Assembly: GCA_038040485.1 (NCBI GenBank)
Contig: JBBPIE010000001.1
Location: 62,001 to 126,000 of the forward strand
Origin: Onstottus_B arcticum
GTDB taxonomy: Bacteria; Acidobacteriota; Blastocatellia; UBA7656
Length of the DNA stretch: 64,000 bases
Direction of reading: 5' to 3'
Shown here: one piece after another, positions 44,731-53,297 of the stretch
Layout: each line of letters starts with the position of its first letter
Position numbering within the stretch: the stretch's first letter is position 1
The notes under the pieces: generated by a model
Databases searched by the model: none
Told to the model about the DNA's origin: nothing
What the model saw: the letters and a program-made list of their open reading frames with translations, nothing else
Program-made: the position numbers and the translations under genes

Positions 44731-44775
44731 CGTAAGGATGGTGTAAAAGGTCTATAAAGATTTCGTAAGGATTGG
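44731..44775 (-). promoter_or_regulatory. Putative KdpE operator, site 1
   Basis: A 45-bp sequence located 56 nt before the zinc-ribbon/APC-permease operon. It is identical at 40 of 45 positions to 55895-55939 in front of the kdp array. On the minus strand the core is TTTATAGACCTTTTACACC (44758-44740), bounded by CCTTACG repeats at both ends. From memory, the E. coli KdpE site contains TTTATA followed by T-rich sequence and TTTACACC. Direct repeats near 11-bp spacing fit an OmpR-type regulator. Confidence 0.65.
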
Positions 44776-44803
44776 AGCCAGTGATGAGGAGGCGGCTTTC
44801 ATT

Positions 44804-44941
44804 AACACCTCGATTCATCGAGGTGTTTGATTTGGCGGCCCTGACTGTAACTGTTTCAACAGTTTCTTTGGTGCGCCCGATAAACCGTTGAAACGGTTCC
44901 GTGTGGAGCGCGCACGCTGACCCCCAACTAAAGTTGGGGGT
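44804..44941. repeat. Tandem array of four different perfect palindromes
   Basis: Palindromes at 44804-44827 (stem AACACCTCGAT), 44849-44864 (stem AACTGTT), 44883-44898 (stem AACCGTT) and 44920-44941 (stem ACCCCCAACT), each with only 2 unpaired bases at the centre. They lie in the 389-nt gene-free interval after the last gene of the kdp array and may serve as its terminator. Stem sequences differ but the build is the same. Confidence 0.85.
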
Positions 44942-45064
44942 TAATAAGAACATCATCTAAGTAGGCAACTAATCCAATGTCAATAGCGCCCTTCGGCCAA
45001 GTCCCGGCACTAATCACACCCGTAGCGACGCACGCGCATCACATCGTGGGATTCTCACCCCGGA

Positions 45065-46210
45065 CTACTCATCTCGAAGCGGGACGACCTGAACGGTTGC
45101 ACCTCGAACTTCGTTCAGAAAGCGATTGATCACCGAGCCGTGCAACAAAATGTCCCATCGCGACCGCGCCGATTGGCCAAAGACCACGTGAGTAACACCC
45201 TCGCGGCACGCAAACTGGATAAGCGCGTCCGCCACACGCCGGGCTTTGAGCTTCACGATGTTGGCTCCCAACTCCTCGGCGAGTCTGATGTTCGCCATCA
45301 GCGACGCGTGGTCTGCGGGATCGATGCGGCCGAGTTCGTCGCGCGGCGTCTCGACATAAACGGCATACCAGTCCGATGCAAGCCGACCGGCTATGCGCGA
45401 ACCTGTTCGCAACAGCTTCTTGGCGCTGCCACGTGACGCCATGCAGACCATCACCTTTTCGGGAATCGCCGCCTGCTCCAAACCTTCACGCTCGCGATAG
45501 TCGTGTGCCTTTTCGGCCTGATCTTCGGCTACCTGTCGCAAAGCCAGCTCCCGAAGCGCGGACAGATTGCCCTTGCGGAAGAAGTTGGCAAGCGCTTGCT
45601 CGATCTTCTCAACCTTGTAGATCTTTCCCTGGCGAAGGCGTGTGCGCAAAGTATCGACCGACACATCGACGTTTACAACTTCGTCTGCGCGACGCAGGAA
45701 GTAGTCGGGTATCGCTTCGCGCACCCGCACTCCGGTGATTCGCGCAATCGTGTCGTTTAGCGATTCAATATGCTGGACGTTCACCGCCGTGATCACAGCG
45801 ATCCCGGCCTCGAGAACATCGAGCACATCTTCATATCGCTTTCGGTTCTTAGAGCCGGGCGCGTTTGTGTGCGCAAGCTCATCGACGATGACGATCTGGG
45901 GCTTGCGCGCGATCACGGCATCGACGTCCATCTCTTCGAGCGTGACGCCACGGTACTCGATCCGGTGGAGCGGCACGCGCTCGATGTCGCGAATCAACGC
46001 TTCGGTTTCGGCGCGGCCGTGAGGCTCGACGAACCCGATGACGATGTCGAGGCCCTGTTTCTTGAGCTGGTGGGCATCTTCGAGCATTTGGTAGGTCTTA
46101 CCCACTCCTGGCGCGGCCCCGATGTAGATGCGCAGCCGTGCGCGTCGTGCTTGCTGTTGGCTGGCAAGCAGCGATTCAGGTTTCGGTCGTGCATCGATAA
46201 CCTGGCTCAT
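45065..46210 (-). CDS. Stand-alone KdpD N-terminal sensor (KdpD and Usp domains)
   Basis: A 381-aa protein equal to the cytosolic N-terminal half of KdpD. The ATP-binding Walker A RIYIGAAPGVGKTYQMLEDA, GFVEPHGRAETEALIRDIE, IVDELAHTNAPGSKNRKRYEDVLDVLEAGI and NVQHIESLNDTIARITGVRVREAIPDYFL are all intact. Residues about 245-380 are a universal-stress-type domain (KVMVCMASRGSAKKLLRTGSRIAGRL ... GQSARSRWDILLHGSVINRFL). It ends before any TM helix or kinase. The start at 46210 has AGGAAGG upstream. It is the last gene of the kdp array. The kinase half is a separate gene at 56767, so sensor and kinase must meet in trans. Confidence 0.92.
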   Translation of the reverse strand: MSQVIDARPKPESLLASQQQARRARLRIYIGAAPGVGKTYQMLEDAHQLKKQGLDIVIGFVEPHGRAETEALIRDIERVPLHRIEYRGVTLEEMDVDAVIARKPQIVIVDELAHTNAPGSKNRKRYEDVLDVLEAGIAVITAVNVQHIESLNDTIARITGVRVREAIPDYFLRRADEVVNVDVSVDTLRTRLRQGKIYKVEKIEQALANFFRKGNLSALRELALRQVAEDQAEKAHDYREREGLEQAAIPEKVMVCMASRGSAKKLLRTGSRIAGRLASDWYAVYVETPRDELGRIDPADHASLMANIRLAEELGANIVKLKARRVADALIQFACREGVTHVVFGQSARSRWDILLHGSVINRFLNEVRGATVQVVPLRDE

Positions 46211-46237
46211 CGTCCTTCCTAAACTCTCCTGAGGACC

Positions 46238-46358
46238 TGTACGGGCGGGCCTCCGTGCCCGCCCCTTGATGCGCTCTCTACGATGATCGCGGTGCGCACT
46301 CTCCGTCTTGATGATCAGAGGGTGCAACGAGGGGCGGGCACGGAGGCCCGCCCGTACA
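46238..46358. repeat. REPIN-like element, TACGGGCG family, copy 5
   Basis: The arms 46238-46266 and 46330-46358 are perfect reverse complements over 29 bp, with a 63-nt spacer. The inner stem GGGCGGGC/GCCCGCCC is fully paired. Located in the junction between the kinase-like gene and the KdpD sensor gene. A half copy of the GGGAGCGCAGGC repeat follows at 46371-46389. Confidence 0.9.
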
Positions 46359-46387
46359 TGCGAGCGAGACGCCTGCGCTCCCAGGCA

Positions 46388-48247
46388 TCATGCTCGTCTT
46401 ACACCAGACGGCCCGCCGACCGGAAGCGAGAACGTGAACGTCGAGCCTTCGCCCGCGCGGCTTTCGACGCTGACTTGTCCGCCCTGAGCTTCGACCAGCC
46501 GTTTTACGAGCGCAAGCCCCAGACCGGTACCTCCCGACTTGCCGCCAACCTGAACGAACCGCCCGAACAAGACCGGCAATTGATCTTCGGCTATGCCCTC
46601 GCCGGTGTCACGCACGCTGAACAGAACGCGGCCGACTCGCTCAGCGGCTTCAATAGTCACCTGTCCGTCGCGCGGCGTGTGACGTATCGCATTCGACAAC
46701 AAGTTCTGAACGATCCGTCCTACTGCTTTTCGATCCGCGATAACCCAAGGCAGATCGGGCCAGACTTTGTTCTCTAGCTTGATATGCCGGCTCTGGGCCG
46801 CGAACTGAAACCGTTCGAGCGACTCGCGCGCGAGTTCAACGGGCCGCAGCCGCTCGGTCGCCAGCTTGAGCGCGCCGGATTCTATCTCGGCAAGCTCGAG
46901 CAGATCGCGCATAAGCTCATCGAGCCGTTCGGCGTTCTCGCGCGCATCTTCCAGCATCGAGGTCTGCTGCTGGTTCAACTCGCCCGCGCCGCCTTCGATC
47001 ACCGCGTGCAGCGCGAGCTGTAACGAGCGAAGGGGCTCTTTGAGCTTCGCCGAAGCAACCGAGATAAACTCAGTCTTCAGCTTGTCCAACTCCGCAAGAG
47101 CAGTAATGTCTTCAAGCACCGTGACCGCGCCGAGCAGGTGACCGTCCGAGTCGCGCATCGGTGTCGCTCGCAAGCGGAAACTGCGTTCTGCCCCGCCGAC
47201 CCGGACTGGAACCAGAGCTGCGGAGTCCTCGGCGGCGACGGGACGTTGCATCGCGACCGCATCGCGAACCGCCCGCAGTATCAGATCGCCTCCTTCGACT
47301 CCGGACAACGTCAGCTCGCCGCCGTGACCGTTTTCGGCCGGCCCGCCAAACAATAGGCGGCCGGCGTGGTTGATTTTGATCAGCCGTCCTTGCGCGTCAG
47401 TCACAATCACCGGCTCGTAGATTGAGTCGATCACCGCGTCCGATTTCTTTTGTTCGACAAGCAGCCGCCCGTAGTCCGAGCGGCGAAGATCGCGTAGGCG
47501 CGCGGCCATTCGATTGAACTCAGCAGCGAGCACGCCTATCTCGTCCCGCGACGAAGTGTCGATGTACTGGTCGAGGTCGCCCTCGCCGATCAGCCTCGCC
47601 TTCTCGGTGAGAGCGGTGACCGGTGTCACGACGTACTTTGTAAATTGCCACGCGAAAATCAACGCCAGCGTCAAAGCAAGCGCGGCCATCACCGCGGTCG
47701 ATATCTCGGCGCGTTTGGAAACCGTGATCGCGCTGTCGTTGGCCCTCAGCATCGCTTGTTGGTTCAAGTGCAGCAGGTCATCGATTCTGTTCTTCAGCGC
47801 CAGAAACTCCGGACCCAGCCGGTTGAAGTAATCGGCGGACAGCTCAGCCGCCGCCTTCTGCCTGGACGAGGTGAGAAAGCGATTGAGGTCAGCCCGGTAA
47901 GTTCGGTACCTGGCTTCAATATCAGCGATGATCTCGGCTTCGCCTGCCTCGGTCAGGTTGCTGGCCGCGATCTGGTACTCCTGATCGAACTTTGCTGAGT
48001 TCTCGTCGAACTGTTGGCGTGCTTGTTCGGTGTGGCTGGCGATAAAGAACATCGCGGACGAGTCCTGGCGTTCGAGCGCTTCCTTCATGTTCTCGGCGGC
48101 AACGATGCTCTTGTAGTTGTTGATCAGGATGACGTCGATAGCGCGGCCGAGATGGACGAGGTGATAAATGCTCCACGCGCTTACCGCGAAGATCACGACG
48201 ATCAACAGGCCGTAGCTGAACGCGAGTTTTCTTCTGAAGCTGTTCAT
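46388..48247 (-). CDS. HAMP/PAS histidine-kinase-like protein lacking the phospho-acceptor His
   Basis: A 619-aa membrane protein. TM1 is near residues 8-30, followed by a helical extracytoplasmic sensor (about 30-175), then TM2 near 185-205, HAMP, PAS (IDSIYEPVIVTDAQGRLIKINHAGRLLFGG), a dimerisation helix pair and an ATPase domain. The ATPase boxes are intact: NLLSNAIRHTP, DTGEGIAEDQ and GGTGLGLALV. The H-box, however, reads SVASAKLKEPLRSL where SHELRTPL is usual, so Ala replaces His. Autophosphorylation there is not possible. It sits between kdpC and the KdpD sensor. Likely a regulator or scaffold of the split KdpD, or a kinase acting otherwise. Start 48247 because the upstream codons are repeat DNA. 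Confidence 0.85.
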   Translation of the reverse strand: MNSFRRKLAFSYGLLIVVIFAVSAWSIYHLVHLGRAIDVILINNYKSIVAAENMKEALERQDSSAMFFIASHTEQARQQFDENSAKFDQEYQIAASNLTEAGEAEIIADIEARYRTYRADLNRFLTSSRQKAAAELSADYFNRLGPEFLALKNRIDDLLHLNQQAMLRANDSAITVSKRAEISTAVMAALALTLALIFAWQFTKYVVTPVTALTEKARLIGEGDLDQYIDTSSRDEIGVLAAEFNRMAARLRDLRRSDYGRLLVEQKKSDAVIDSIYEPVIVTDAQGRLIKINHAGRLLFGGPAENGHGGELTLSGVEGGDLILRAVRDAVAMQRPVAAEDSAALVPVRVGGAERSFRLRATPMRDSDGHLLGAVTVLEDITALAELDKLKTEFISVASAKLKEPLRSLQLALHAVIEGGAGELNQQQTSMLEDARENAERLDELMRDLLELAEIESGALKLATERLRPVELARESLERFQFAAQSRHIKLENKVWPDLPWVIADRKAVGRIVQNLLSNAIRHTPRDGQVTIEAAERVGRVLFSVRDTGEGIAEDQLPVLFGRFVQVGGKSGGTGLGLALVKRLVEAQGGQVSVESRAGEGSTFTFSLPVGGPSGVRRA

Positions 48248-48263
48248 TTCAAGAAGGGGAATT

Positions 48264-48447
48264 AACCACAGATGAACACAGATGAACACGGATATAAAGG
48301 AGAGAACGAGTCGGCAGCCGGCTCTCTTCCTTATCGGTGTTCATCTGTGTTCATCTGTGGCTGCCTTCCCAGTCCAAACCGAGAACCAGTCGGCGGCCCG
48401 ACTCTCTTCTTTTTCTCATCGGTGTTCATCTGTGTTCATCTGTGGTT
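48264..48447. repeat. Three-armed repeat of GTTCATCTGTG words
   Basis: One left arm (48264-48293, ACCACAGATGAACACAGATG...) faces two right arms (about 48333-48360 and 48419-48447) of GTGTTCATCTGTGTTCATCT. Either right arm can pair with the left, so two alternative hairpins are possible. The last right arm supplies the final codons (N-H-R) and stop of kdpC. Confidence 0.88.
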
Positions 48448-49014
48448 GCTTCCTTCGTCCAAAGCAAGATTCAGCTCGAGCACGTTTACCCGCGGCTCGC
48501 CCAACAAGCCGAACTGTCTGCCTTCCGAATGCTCTCTTATCAGCTTGCGCACTTGATCCGTGCTCATCCCTCGTTCTCGCGCAACCCGAGGAACTTGAAA
48601 CTCAGCCGCCGCCGGGGTGATATGCGGATCGAGCCCCGACGCGGAAGCCGTCACCATGTCGATCGGTATCGGCGAGCCGGGATTCTCTTCTCGCAATGAT
48701 TCCGCGGCCTTCTTGATGTTGTCCTTGAGCTTCTGGCTGGTCGGCCCAAGATTCGTTCCGGCCGAAGCCGTTGGGTCGTAGCCGCTTCCCGCCGCCGAAG
48801 GCCGCGAATGAAAATAGCCGGGCCCGGTGAATGGCTGGCCGATCAAGCTCGACCCAATGACCTTGCCATCTTTTTCTATCAGGCTGCCGCCCGCCTTCGC
48901 GGGGAACATCACCTGCGCAAGCCCGGTGACAACCAGAGGGTAAATGATTCCGAGAAGCACCGTAAGCACGATGGTCATTGTGATTGCAGGGTATATCTGT
49001 TTCAGCATGTTCAT
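48436..49014 (-). CDS. kdpC: Potassium-transporting ATPase subunit C
   Basis: A 192-aa accessory subunit with one N-terminal TM helix (IYPAITMTIVLTVLLGIIYPLVVTGLAQVMF) and a periplasmic domain carrying family motifs: GSSLIGQPFTGPGYFHSRPSAAGSGYDPTASAGTNLGPTS, SGLDPHITPAAAEFQVPRVARERG and LGEPRVNVLELNLAL. It stabilises KdpB and helps nucleotide binding. It lies 22 nt after kdpB. Its C-terminal NHR and stop codon are encoded by the adjacent repeat, so the tail has been altered by repeat insertion. Confidence 0.96.
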   Translation of the reverse strand: MNMLKQIYPAITMTIVLTVLLGIIYPLVVTGLAQVMFPAKAGGSLIEKDGKVIGSSLIGQPFTGPGYFHSRPSAAGSGYDPTASAGTNLGPTSQKLKDNIKKAAESLREENPGSPIPIDMVTASASGLDPHITPAAAEFQVPRVARERGMSTDQVRKLIREHSEGRQFGLLGEPRVNVLELNLALDEGSNHR

Positions 49015-49035
49015 ATCTTTGTCCTTCAGGCGCTA

Positions 49036-51159
49036 TCACGCCAGACCGATCGCGGTGATGATCAAGTCGATGATCTTGATCCCGATGAACGGTATGACGA
49101 TTCCCCCGAACCCGTAGATCCACAGGTTACGCCTGAGCACCGCTGCCGCGCCCATCGGGCGATACTTTATGCCTCGCAGAGCAAGCGGGATCAGCGCAAC
49201 GATTATCAGCGCATTGAAGATGACGGCGGACAGAATCGCAGATTCGGGAGTAGCCAGCCGCATGACGTTGAGCGCAGCAAGCGGCCCGCTCTTCGCGCCG
49301 TCGAGCATGTAAAGCGTCGAAAACATCGCCGGGATGATCGCGAAGTACTTCGCTACGTCATTGGCGATCGAGAAGGTCGTCAGAGCGCCTCGCGTCATCA
49401 GCAACTGTTTTCCGATCTCGACGATCTCGATCAGCTTTGTCGGGTTCGAATCGAGATCAACCATGTTACCGGCTTCTTTGGCCGCCATCGTGCCGGTGTT
49501 CATGGCGACGCCCACATCGGCCTGCGCGAGCGCCGGAGCATCGTTGGTTCCATCGCCAGTCATCGCCACAAGCTTGCCTTCGCTTTGCTCCCGCTTGATC
49601 AGCGACATCTTGTCTTCGGGCTTCGCCTCGGCGAGGAAGTCATCAACGCCGGCCTCGCGTGCGATGGCTGCCGCGGTCAGCGGGTTGTCGCCGGTTATCA
49701 TGACTGTCTTGATGCCCATCCTTCTGAGCTGATCGAAGCGCTCTTTCATCCCACCTTTGACTATGTCCTTCAGGTGGATGATGCCCAGCGCGCGGCCGTG
49801 ATCCGCGACTGCCAGCGGCGTGCCACCCGACCTCGCAATACGCTCGACGGTCTCTTTCATTTCAGGAGGCTCCACGCCACCCTGCGTGATTATGAATTGC
49901 GCGATTGCGTCAACCGCGCCTTTGCGGATCAAGCGGCCATCAATGTCTACGCCGGACATTCGAGTCTGAGCAGTGAACGGAATGAAGTGCGCTTCGTGAG
50001 ATGACAGCTCACGGCCACGCAAGCTGTATTTGGACTTCGCAAGCACCACGATCGAGCGCCCCTCGGGCGTCTCATCCGACAGGCTCGAAAGCTGCGCCGC
50101 ATCGGCAAGGTCTCGTTCGGAAACACCATTCATCGCGATGAACTCGACGGCTTGCCGATTGCCAAGAGTGATCGTCCCCGTCTTGTCGAGCAGCAGTGTG
50201 TTGACATCGCCCGCTGCCTCGACCGCACGGCCAGACATCGCCAGCACGTTGTGTTGAATCAACCGGTCCATTCCCGCGATGCCGATCGCTGAGAGCAGGC
50301 CCCCGATCGTGGTCGGGATCAAACAGACAAGCAACGCCACAAGCACCGTGATCGTCGGCGGCGACGCCGGAGCGAATCCGGCCGCGGGATCCGAAGCGTT
50401 CACGCTGTAGATCGCATAGGGCAAAAGCGTGACGACCGCGAGCAGGAATATGATCGTCAGTCCCGCGAGCAGGATGTTCAGCGCGATCTCGTTCGGGGTC
50501 TTTTGACGCTCTGCGCCTTCGACCAGCGCGATCATTCGATCGAGGAATGTCTCCCCCGGGTTCGATGTGATTCGCACCTTGATCCAGTCGGAGATGACTT
50601 TCGTGCCGCCAGTGACCGCAGAGCGGTCGCCACCCGACTCGCGAATCACTGGCGCGCTCTCGCCTGTGATTGCGGATTCATCGACTGATGCGACGCCTTC
50701 GATGACCTCGCCGTCGCCAGGTATGAACTCACCGGCGCGTACGAGCACGACGTCTTCTTTGCGAAGCTTCGGGGCGGGAACTTGCTCGGTCTTCGCCGCC
50801 TCGACCCCAGGGCTAACATCTCCGATGATGCGATTGGCGATTGCCTCGGTCTTAGCCTTGCGCAACGTATCGGCCTGCGCTTTGCCTCGGCCTTCAGCCA
50901 TAGCTTCGGCGAAGTTCGCAAACAACACTGTGAACCACAGCCATAGCGTCACCTGCACGGTGAAAAGCAAGTTGCCCGTCTGGCCCTGCGCGATGTCGCG
51001 AATGATAAGCAGCGTTGTGAGGATGCTGCCGATCTCTACGACAAACATAACCGGGTTCTTCGCCACCTGTCGCGGGTTCAGCTTTACGAACGCGTCCTTG
51101 ATGGCTCGTCTGACGATCGACGAATCAAACAATTGTGTCTTTTGTGCTCTCTCTGACAT
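49036..51159 (-). CDS. kdpB: Potassium-transporting ATPase subunit B
   Basis: The P-type ATPase subunit, 707 aa. The phosphorylated Asp is in LLDKTGTITLGN; TGES-type actuator motif ESAITGESAPVIRESGGDRSAVTGGT; nucleotide-binding and hinge motifs TGDNPLTAAAIAREAGVDDF and MTGDGTNDAPALAQADVGVAMNTGT. TM segments fit the type IA ATPases. The start at 51159 has GAGGG just upstream; the frame is open for 41 more codons, but these are repeat-derived. Between kdpA and kdpC. Confidence 0.97.
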   Translation of the reverse strand: MSERAQKTQLFDSSIVRRAIKDAFVKLNPRQVAKNPVMFVVEIGSILTTLLIIRDIAQGQTGNLLFTVQVTLWLWFTVLFANFAEAMAEGRGKAQADTLRKAKTEAIANRIIGDVSPGVEAAKTEQVPAPKLRKEDVVLVRAGEFIPGDGEVIEGVASVDESAITGESAPVIRESGGDRSAVTGGTKVISDWIKVRITSNPGETFLDRMIALVEGAERQKTPNEIALNILLAGLTIIFLLAVVTLLPYAIYSVNASDPAAGFAPASPPTITVLVALLVCLIPTTIGGLLSAIGIAGMDRLIQHNVLAMSGRAVEAAGDVNTLLLDKTGTITLGNRQAVEFIAMNGVSERDLADAAQLSSLSDETPEGRSIVVLAKSKYSLRGRELSSHEAHFIPFTAQTRMSGVDIDGRLIRKGAVDAIAQFIITQGGVEPPEMKETVERIARSGGTPLAVADHGRALGIIHLKDIVKGGMKERFDQLRRMGIKTVMITGDNPLTAAAIAREAGVDDFLAEAKPEDKMSLIKREQSEGKLVAMTGDGTNDAPALAQADVGVAMNTGTMAAKEAGNMVDLDSNPTKLIEIVEIGKQLLMTRGALTTFSIANDVAKYFAIIPAMFSTLYMLDGAKSGPLAALNVMRLATPESAILSAVIFNALIIVALIPLALRGIKYRPMGAAAVLRRNLWIYGFGGIVIPFIGIKIIDLIITAIGLA

Positions 51160-51171
51160 AAACCCTCTATC

Positions 51172-51286
51172 GATTTTGGATTTTAGATTTTGGATTTTGG
51201 ATTGAGCGACGACGCGCATTTGACTGGGGGTTGATTCCGCACGACCCGGTTCCCAATCCAAAATCCAAAATCTAAAATCCAAAATC
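51172..51286. repeat. Perfect 33-bp inverted repeat of GATTTTGGATTTT words (kdpA-kdpB junction)
   Basis: The left arm 51172-51204 and right arm 51254-51286 are exact reverse complements with a 49-nt spacer. The right arm ends on the base next to the kdpA stop codon, and the left arm ends 12 nt before the kdpB start. A single arm of the same family is at 6013-6046. Confidence 0.95.
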
Positions 51287-53080
51287 TCAGAACATCGTCC
51301 CTGATTGCATCAAGTAGTGCTCCACTATCGGCCCGAGCGACAGCACCGGGAAAAACGTCAGCGCGCCGACGATGAGGATCACGCCGATCAGCAGCATTAC
51401 GAACAGCGGCGTGTACACCGGGAATGTGCCCGCCGAGGGCGGCACTATTTTCTTGGCCGCCAGACTGCCCGCGATCGCCATCATCGGGATGATCATCAAG
51501 AACCGCCCGATCAGCATCGCCAGCCCCAGCGTCGTGTTGTACCAGTAGTTGTTGACCGTAATCCCGCCGAAGGCCGAACCGTTGTTTCCCGTCGCCGACG
51601 TGTACGCGTAAACGATCTCCGAGAGACCGTGCGGCCCATTGTTGCCGACCTTCGAGGCGCCGTATGCAGCAACGCTCGACCAAGCTGAAAAGCAGAGGAT
51701 CGAGAGAGCGAAGACCAGCACATAGAGCATCGCCATCTTCACGTCTTTCGCCTCGATCTTCTTGCCCAGATATTCAGGGGTCCGGCCCACCATCAAGCCG
51801 GCGATGAACACCGTCAGCACAATCATCACCAGCATCCCGTACATGCCGGCCCCAACTCCGCCGAAGATGATCTCGCCCAGCATGATGTTGAGCAGCGGAA
51901 TCATTCCGCCAATCGGAGTGAACGAGTCGTGCCACGAGTTGATCGCGCCGCACGAAGCATCGGTTGTGATTGTCGCAAACAGCGCAGAGTTGGCGACGCC
52001 GAAGCGGACTTCTTTCCCTTCCATGTTGCCGCCCGCTTGCTCGGCGCCTCTTGTTTCCGTGGCAGCCTGCGTCACCCCATACTGGTCGAAGTTCGGATTG
52101 CCGCGGGCCTCGAAGTAATACGCAACCAGAAAGCCGCCGAGAAACAGAATCGTCATCGCCGCGAAAACCGCCCATCCGTGTCTTTGATTGCCGGTCATTC
52201 TCCCGAGCGTGTAAGTCAGACCAGACCCGATCGCGAAGATCGCGAGCATTTCGAGAAAGTTTGTCAGCGGGGTTGGGCTCTCAAAGGGATGCGCCGAATT
52301 CGCGTTAAAGAACCCGCCGCCGTTGGTGCCCAGTTCCTTGATGATCTCCTGGGAAGCAACAGGCCCCTGAGCGATAGTCTGGTCTGTCCGGATCTCGGTC
52401 TTTTCTTCTCCGGTGTCGGCGTCGGTTTTTGTGATCTGCTGCGGTTCGACCAGCGTGGCTTGTGTGTAAGGCTTGAAGTTCTGAACGACGCCTTGCGACA
52501 CCAGCGCTAATGCTCCGATTGTGCACAGCGGCAACAGCACATAAAGCGAGCCGCGGGTAAGATCGACCCAGAAGTTGCCGATCGTCTTTGCCTCGCGGCG
52601 CGCGATTCCGCGAATAAACGCGATTGCCAGAGCTATACCGGTGGCCGCGGATACGAAGTTGTGGAACGCCAGCCCGGCCATCTGAACGAAGTAGCTCATC
52701 GTCGACTCGCCGGAGTAGGCTTGCCAGTTTGTGTTGGTCGCAAAGCTGACCGCCGTGTTGAAGGCGAGATCGGGGTTCACGCCGCTGAATTGCTGCGGAT
52801 TTAGTGGCAGATAATACTGCAGCCGCTGAAGCGCGTAGAGGACGAGCAGCCCCGCAACGCTGAACATCAACATCGCCGCTGTGTAAGTAGTCCAGTGTTG
52901 CTCGCTCGAAGCATCGACTCGGCACAAGCGATAAATAAGGCGCTCGATTGGCCCAACAACCCGGCCCATGAAGGTCTTCTCGCCGGAGAAGACTCTGGTT
53001 ATATAGACGCCCAGCGGCTTGGTTATTGCCAGGAGCACCAGAAAGTAAACCGCGAGTTGTAAGAATCCGTTGAAAGTCAT
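51287..53080 (-). CDS. kdpA: Potassium-transporting ATPase subunit A
   Basis: The potassium-binding, channel-like subunit, 597 aa with about ten TM helices. The four selectivity-loop regions are visible: FATNTNWQAYSGE, KELGTNGGGFFNANSAHPFE, the SANSALFATITTDASCGAINS-type loop (here VANSALFATITTDASCGAIN) and TSATGNNGSAFGG. These glycine loops bind dehydrated K+. A palindrome lies immediately upstream, so no clear ribosome site precedes ATG 53080. Confidence 0.97.
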   Translation of the reverse strand: MTFNGFLQLAVYFLVLLAITKPLGVYITRVFSGEKTFMGRVVGPIERLIYRLCRVDASSEQHWTTYTAAMLMFSVAGLLVLYALQRLQYYLPLNPQQFSGVNPDLAFNTAVSFATNTNWQAYSGESTMSYFVQMAGLAFHNFVSAATGIALAIAFIRGIARREAKTIGNFWVDLTRGSLYVLLPLCTIGALALVSQGVVQNFKPYTQATLVEPQQITKTDADTGEEKTEIRTDQTIAQGPVASQEIIKELGTNGGGFFNANSAHPFESPTPLTNFLEMLAIFAIGSGLTYTLGRMTGNQRHGWAVFAAMTILFLGGFLVAYYFEARGNPNFDQYGVTQAATETRGAEQAGGNMEGKEVRFGVANSALFATITTDASCGAINSWHDSFTPIGGMIPLLNIMLGEIIFGGVGAGMYGMLVMIVLTVFIAGLMVGRTPEYLGKKIEAKDVKMAMLYVLVFALSILCFSAWSSVAAYGASKVGNNGPHGLSEIVYAYTSATGNNGSAFGGITVNNYWYNTTLGLAMLIGRFLMIIPMMAIAGSLAAKKIVPPSAGTFPVYTPLFVMLLIGVILIVGALTFFPVLSLGPIVEHYLMQSGTMF

Positions 53081-53193
53081 AGTTTGGTTTCTGGTCTCTG
53101 GTTTCTAGTTTCTGGTTTCTAATCTCGGGCTTCTCTCGTTTTGGTTCTCCGCGAACGCGAACCGGAAACCAGAAACCAGAAACCAGAAACTAT
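53081..53193. repeat. Palindrome of TTTCTGGTTTCTGG words (kdpF-kdpA junction)
   Basis: The left arm (AGTTTGGTTTCTGGTCTCTG...) and right arm (...ACCAGAAACCAGAAACTAT) are imperfect reverse complements of near-tandem words around a spacer near 53123-53162. It sits between the kdpF stop and the kdpA start, touching the latter. Confidence 0.88.
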
Positions 53194-53195
53194 TT

Positions 53196-53285
53196 TCAAA
53201 ACTTCTCCGGTTTGAGCAGCGCGTACATCAGATACCCAAGCAGCAGCAAGGCGATGATCGCGCTCACTATGTATTCCGTGTTCAT
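53196..53285 (-). CDS. kdpF: Potassium-transporting ATPase small subunit F
   Basis: A 29-aa single-TM peptide, MNTEYIVSAIIALLLLGYLM then YALLKPEKF, the classic KdpF pattern with the terminal LLxPEKF motif. GGAGGAACTA precedes the ATG. It stabilises the KdpFABC complex. It is too short for usual gene calling and lies directly upstream of kdpA. Confidence 0.95.
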   Translation of the reverse strand: MNTEYIVSAIIALLLLGYLMYALLKPEKF

Positions 53286-53297
53286 TAGTTCCTCCGA

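Noticed and set aside
44675..44956. A 93-aa frame across the hairpin array and operator
   Set aside because: It reads through four palindromes and the putative KdpE site; no family sequence.
51160..51282. 41-residue N-terminal extension of KdpB
   Set aside because: These codons are the palindrome at 51172-51286; the ATG at 51159 has its own ribosome site.
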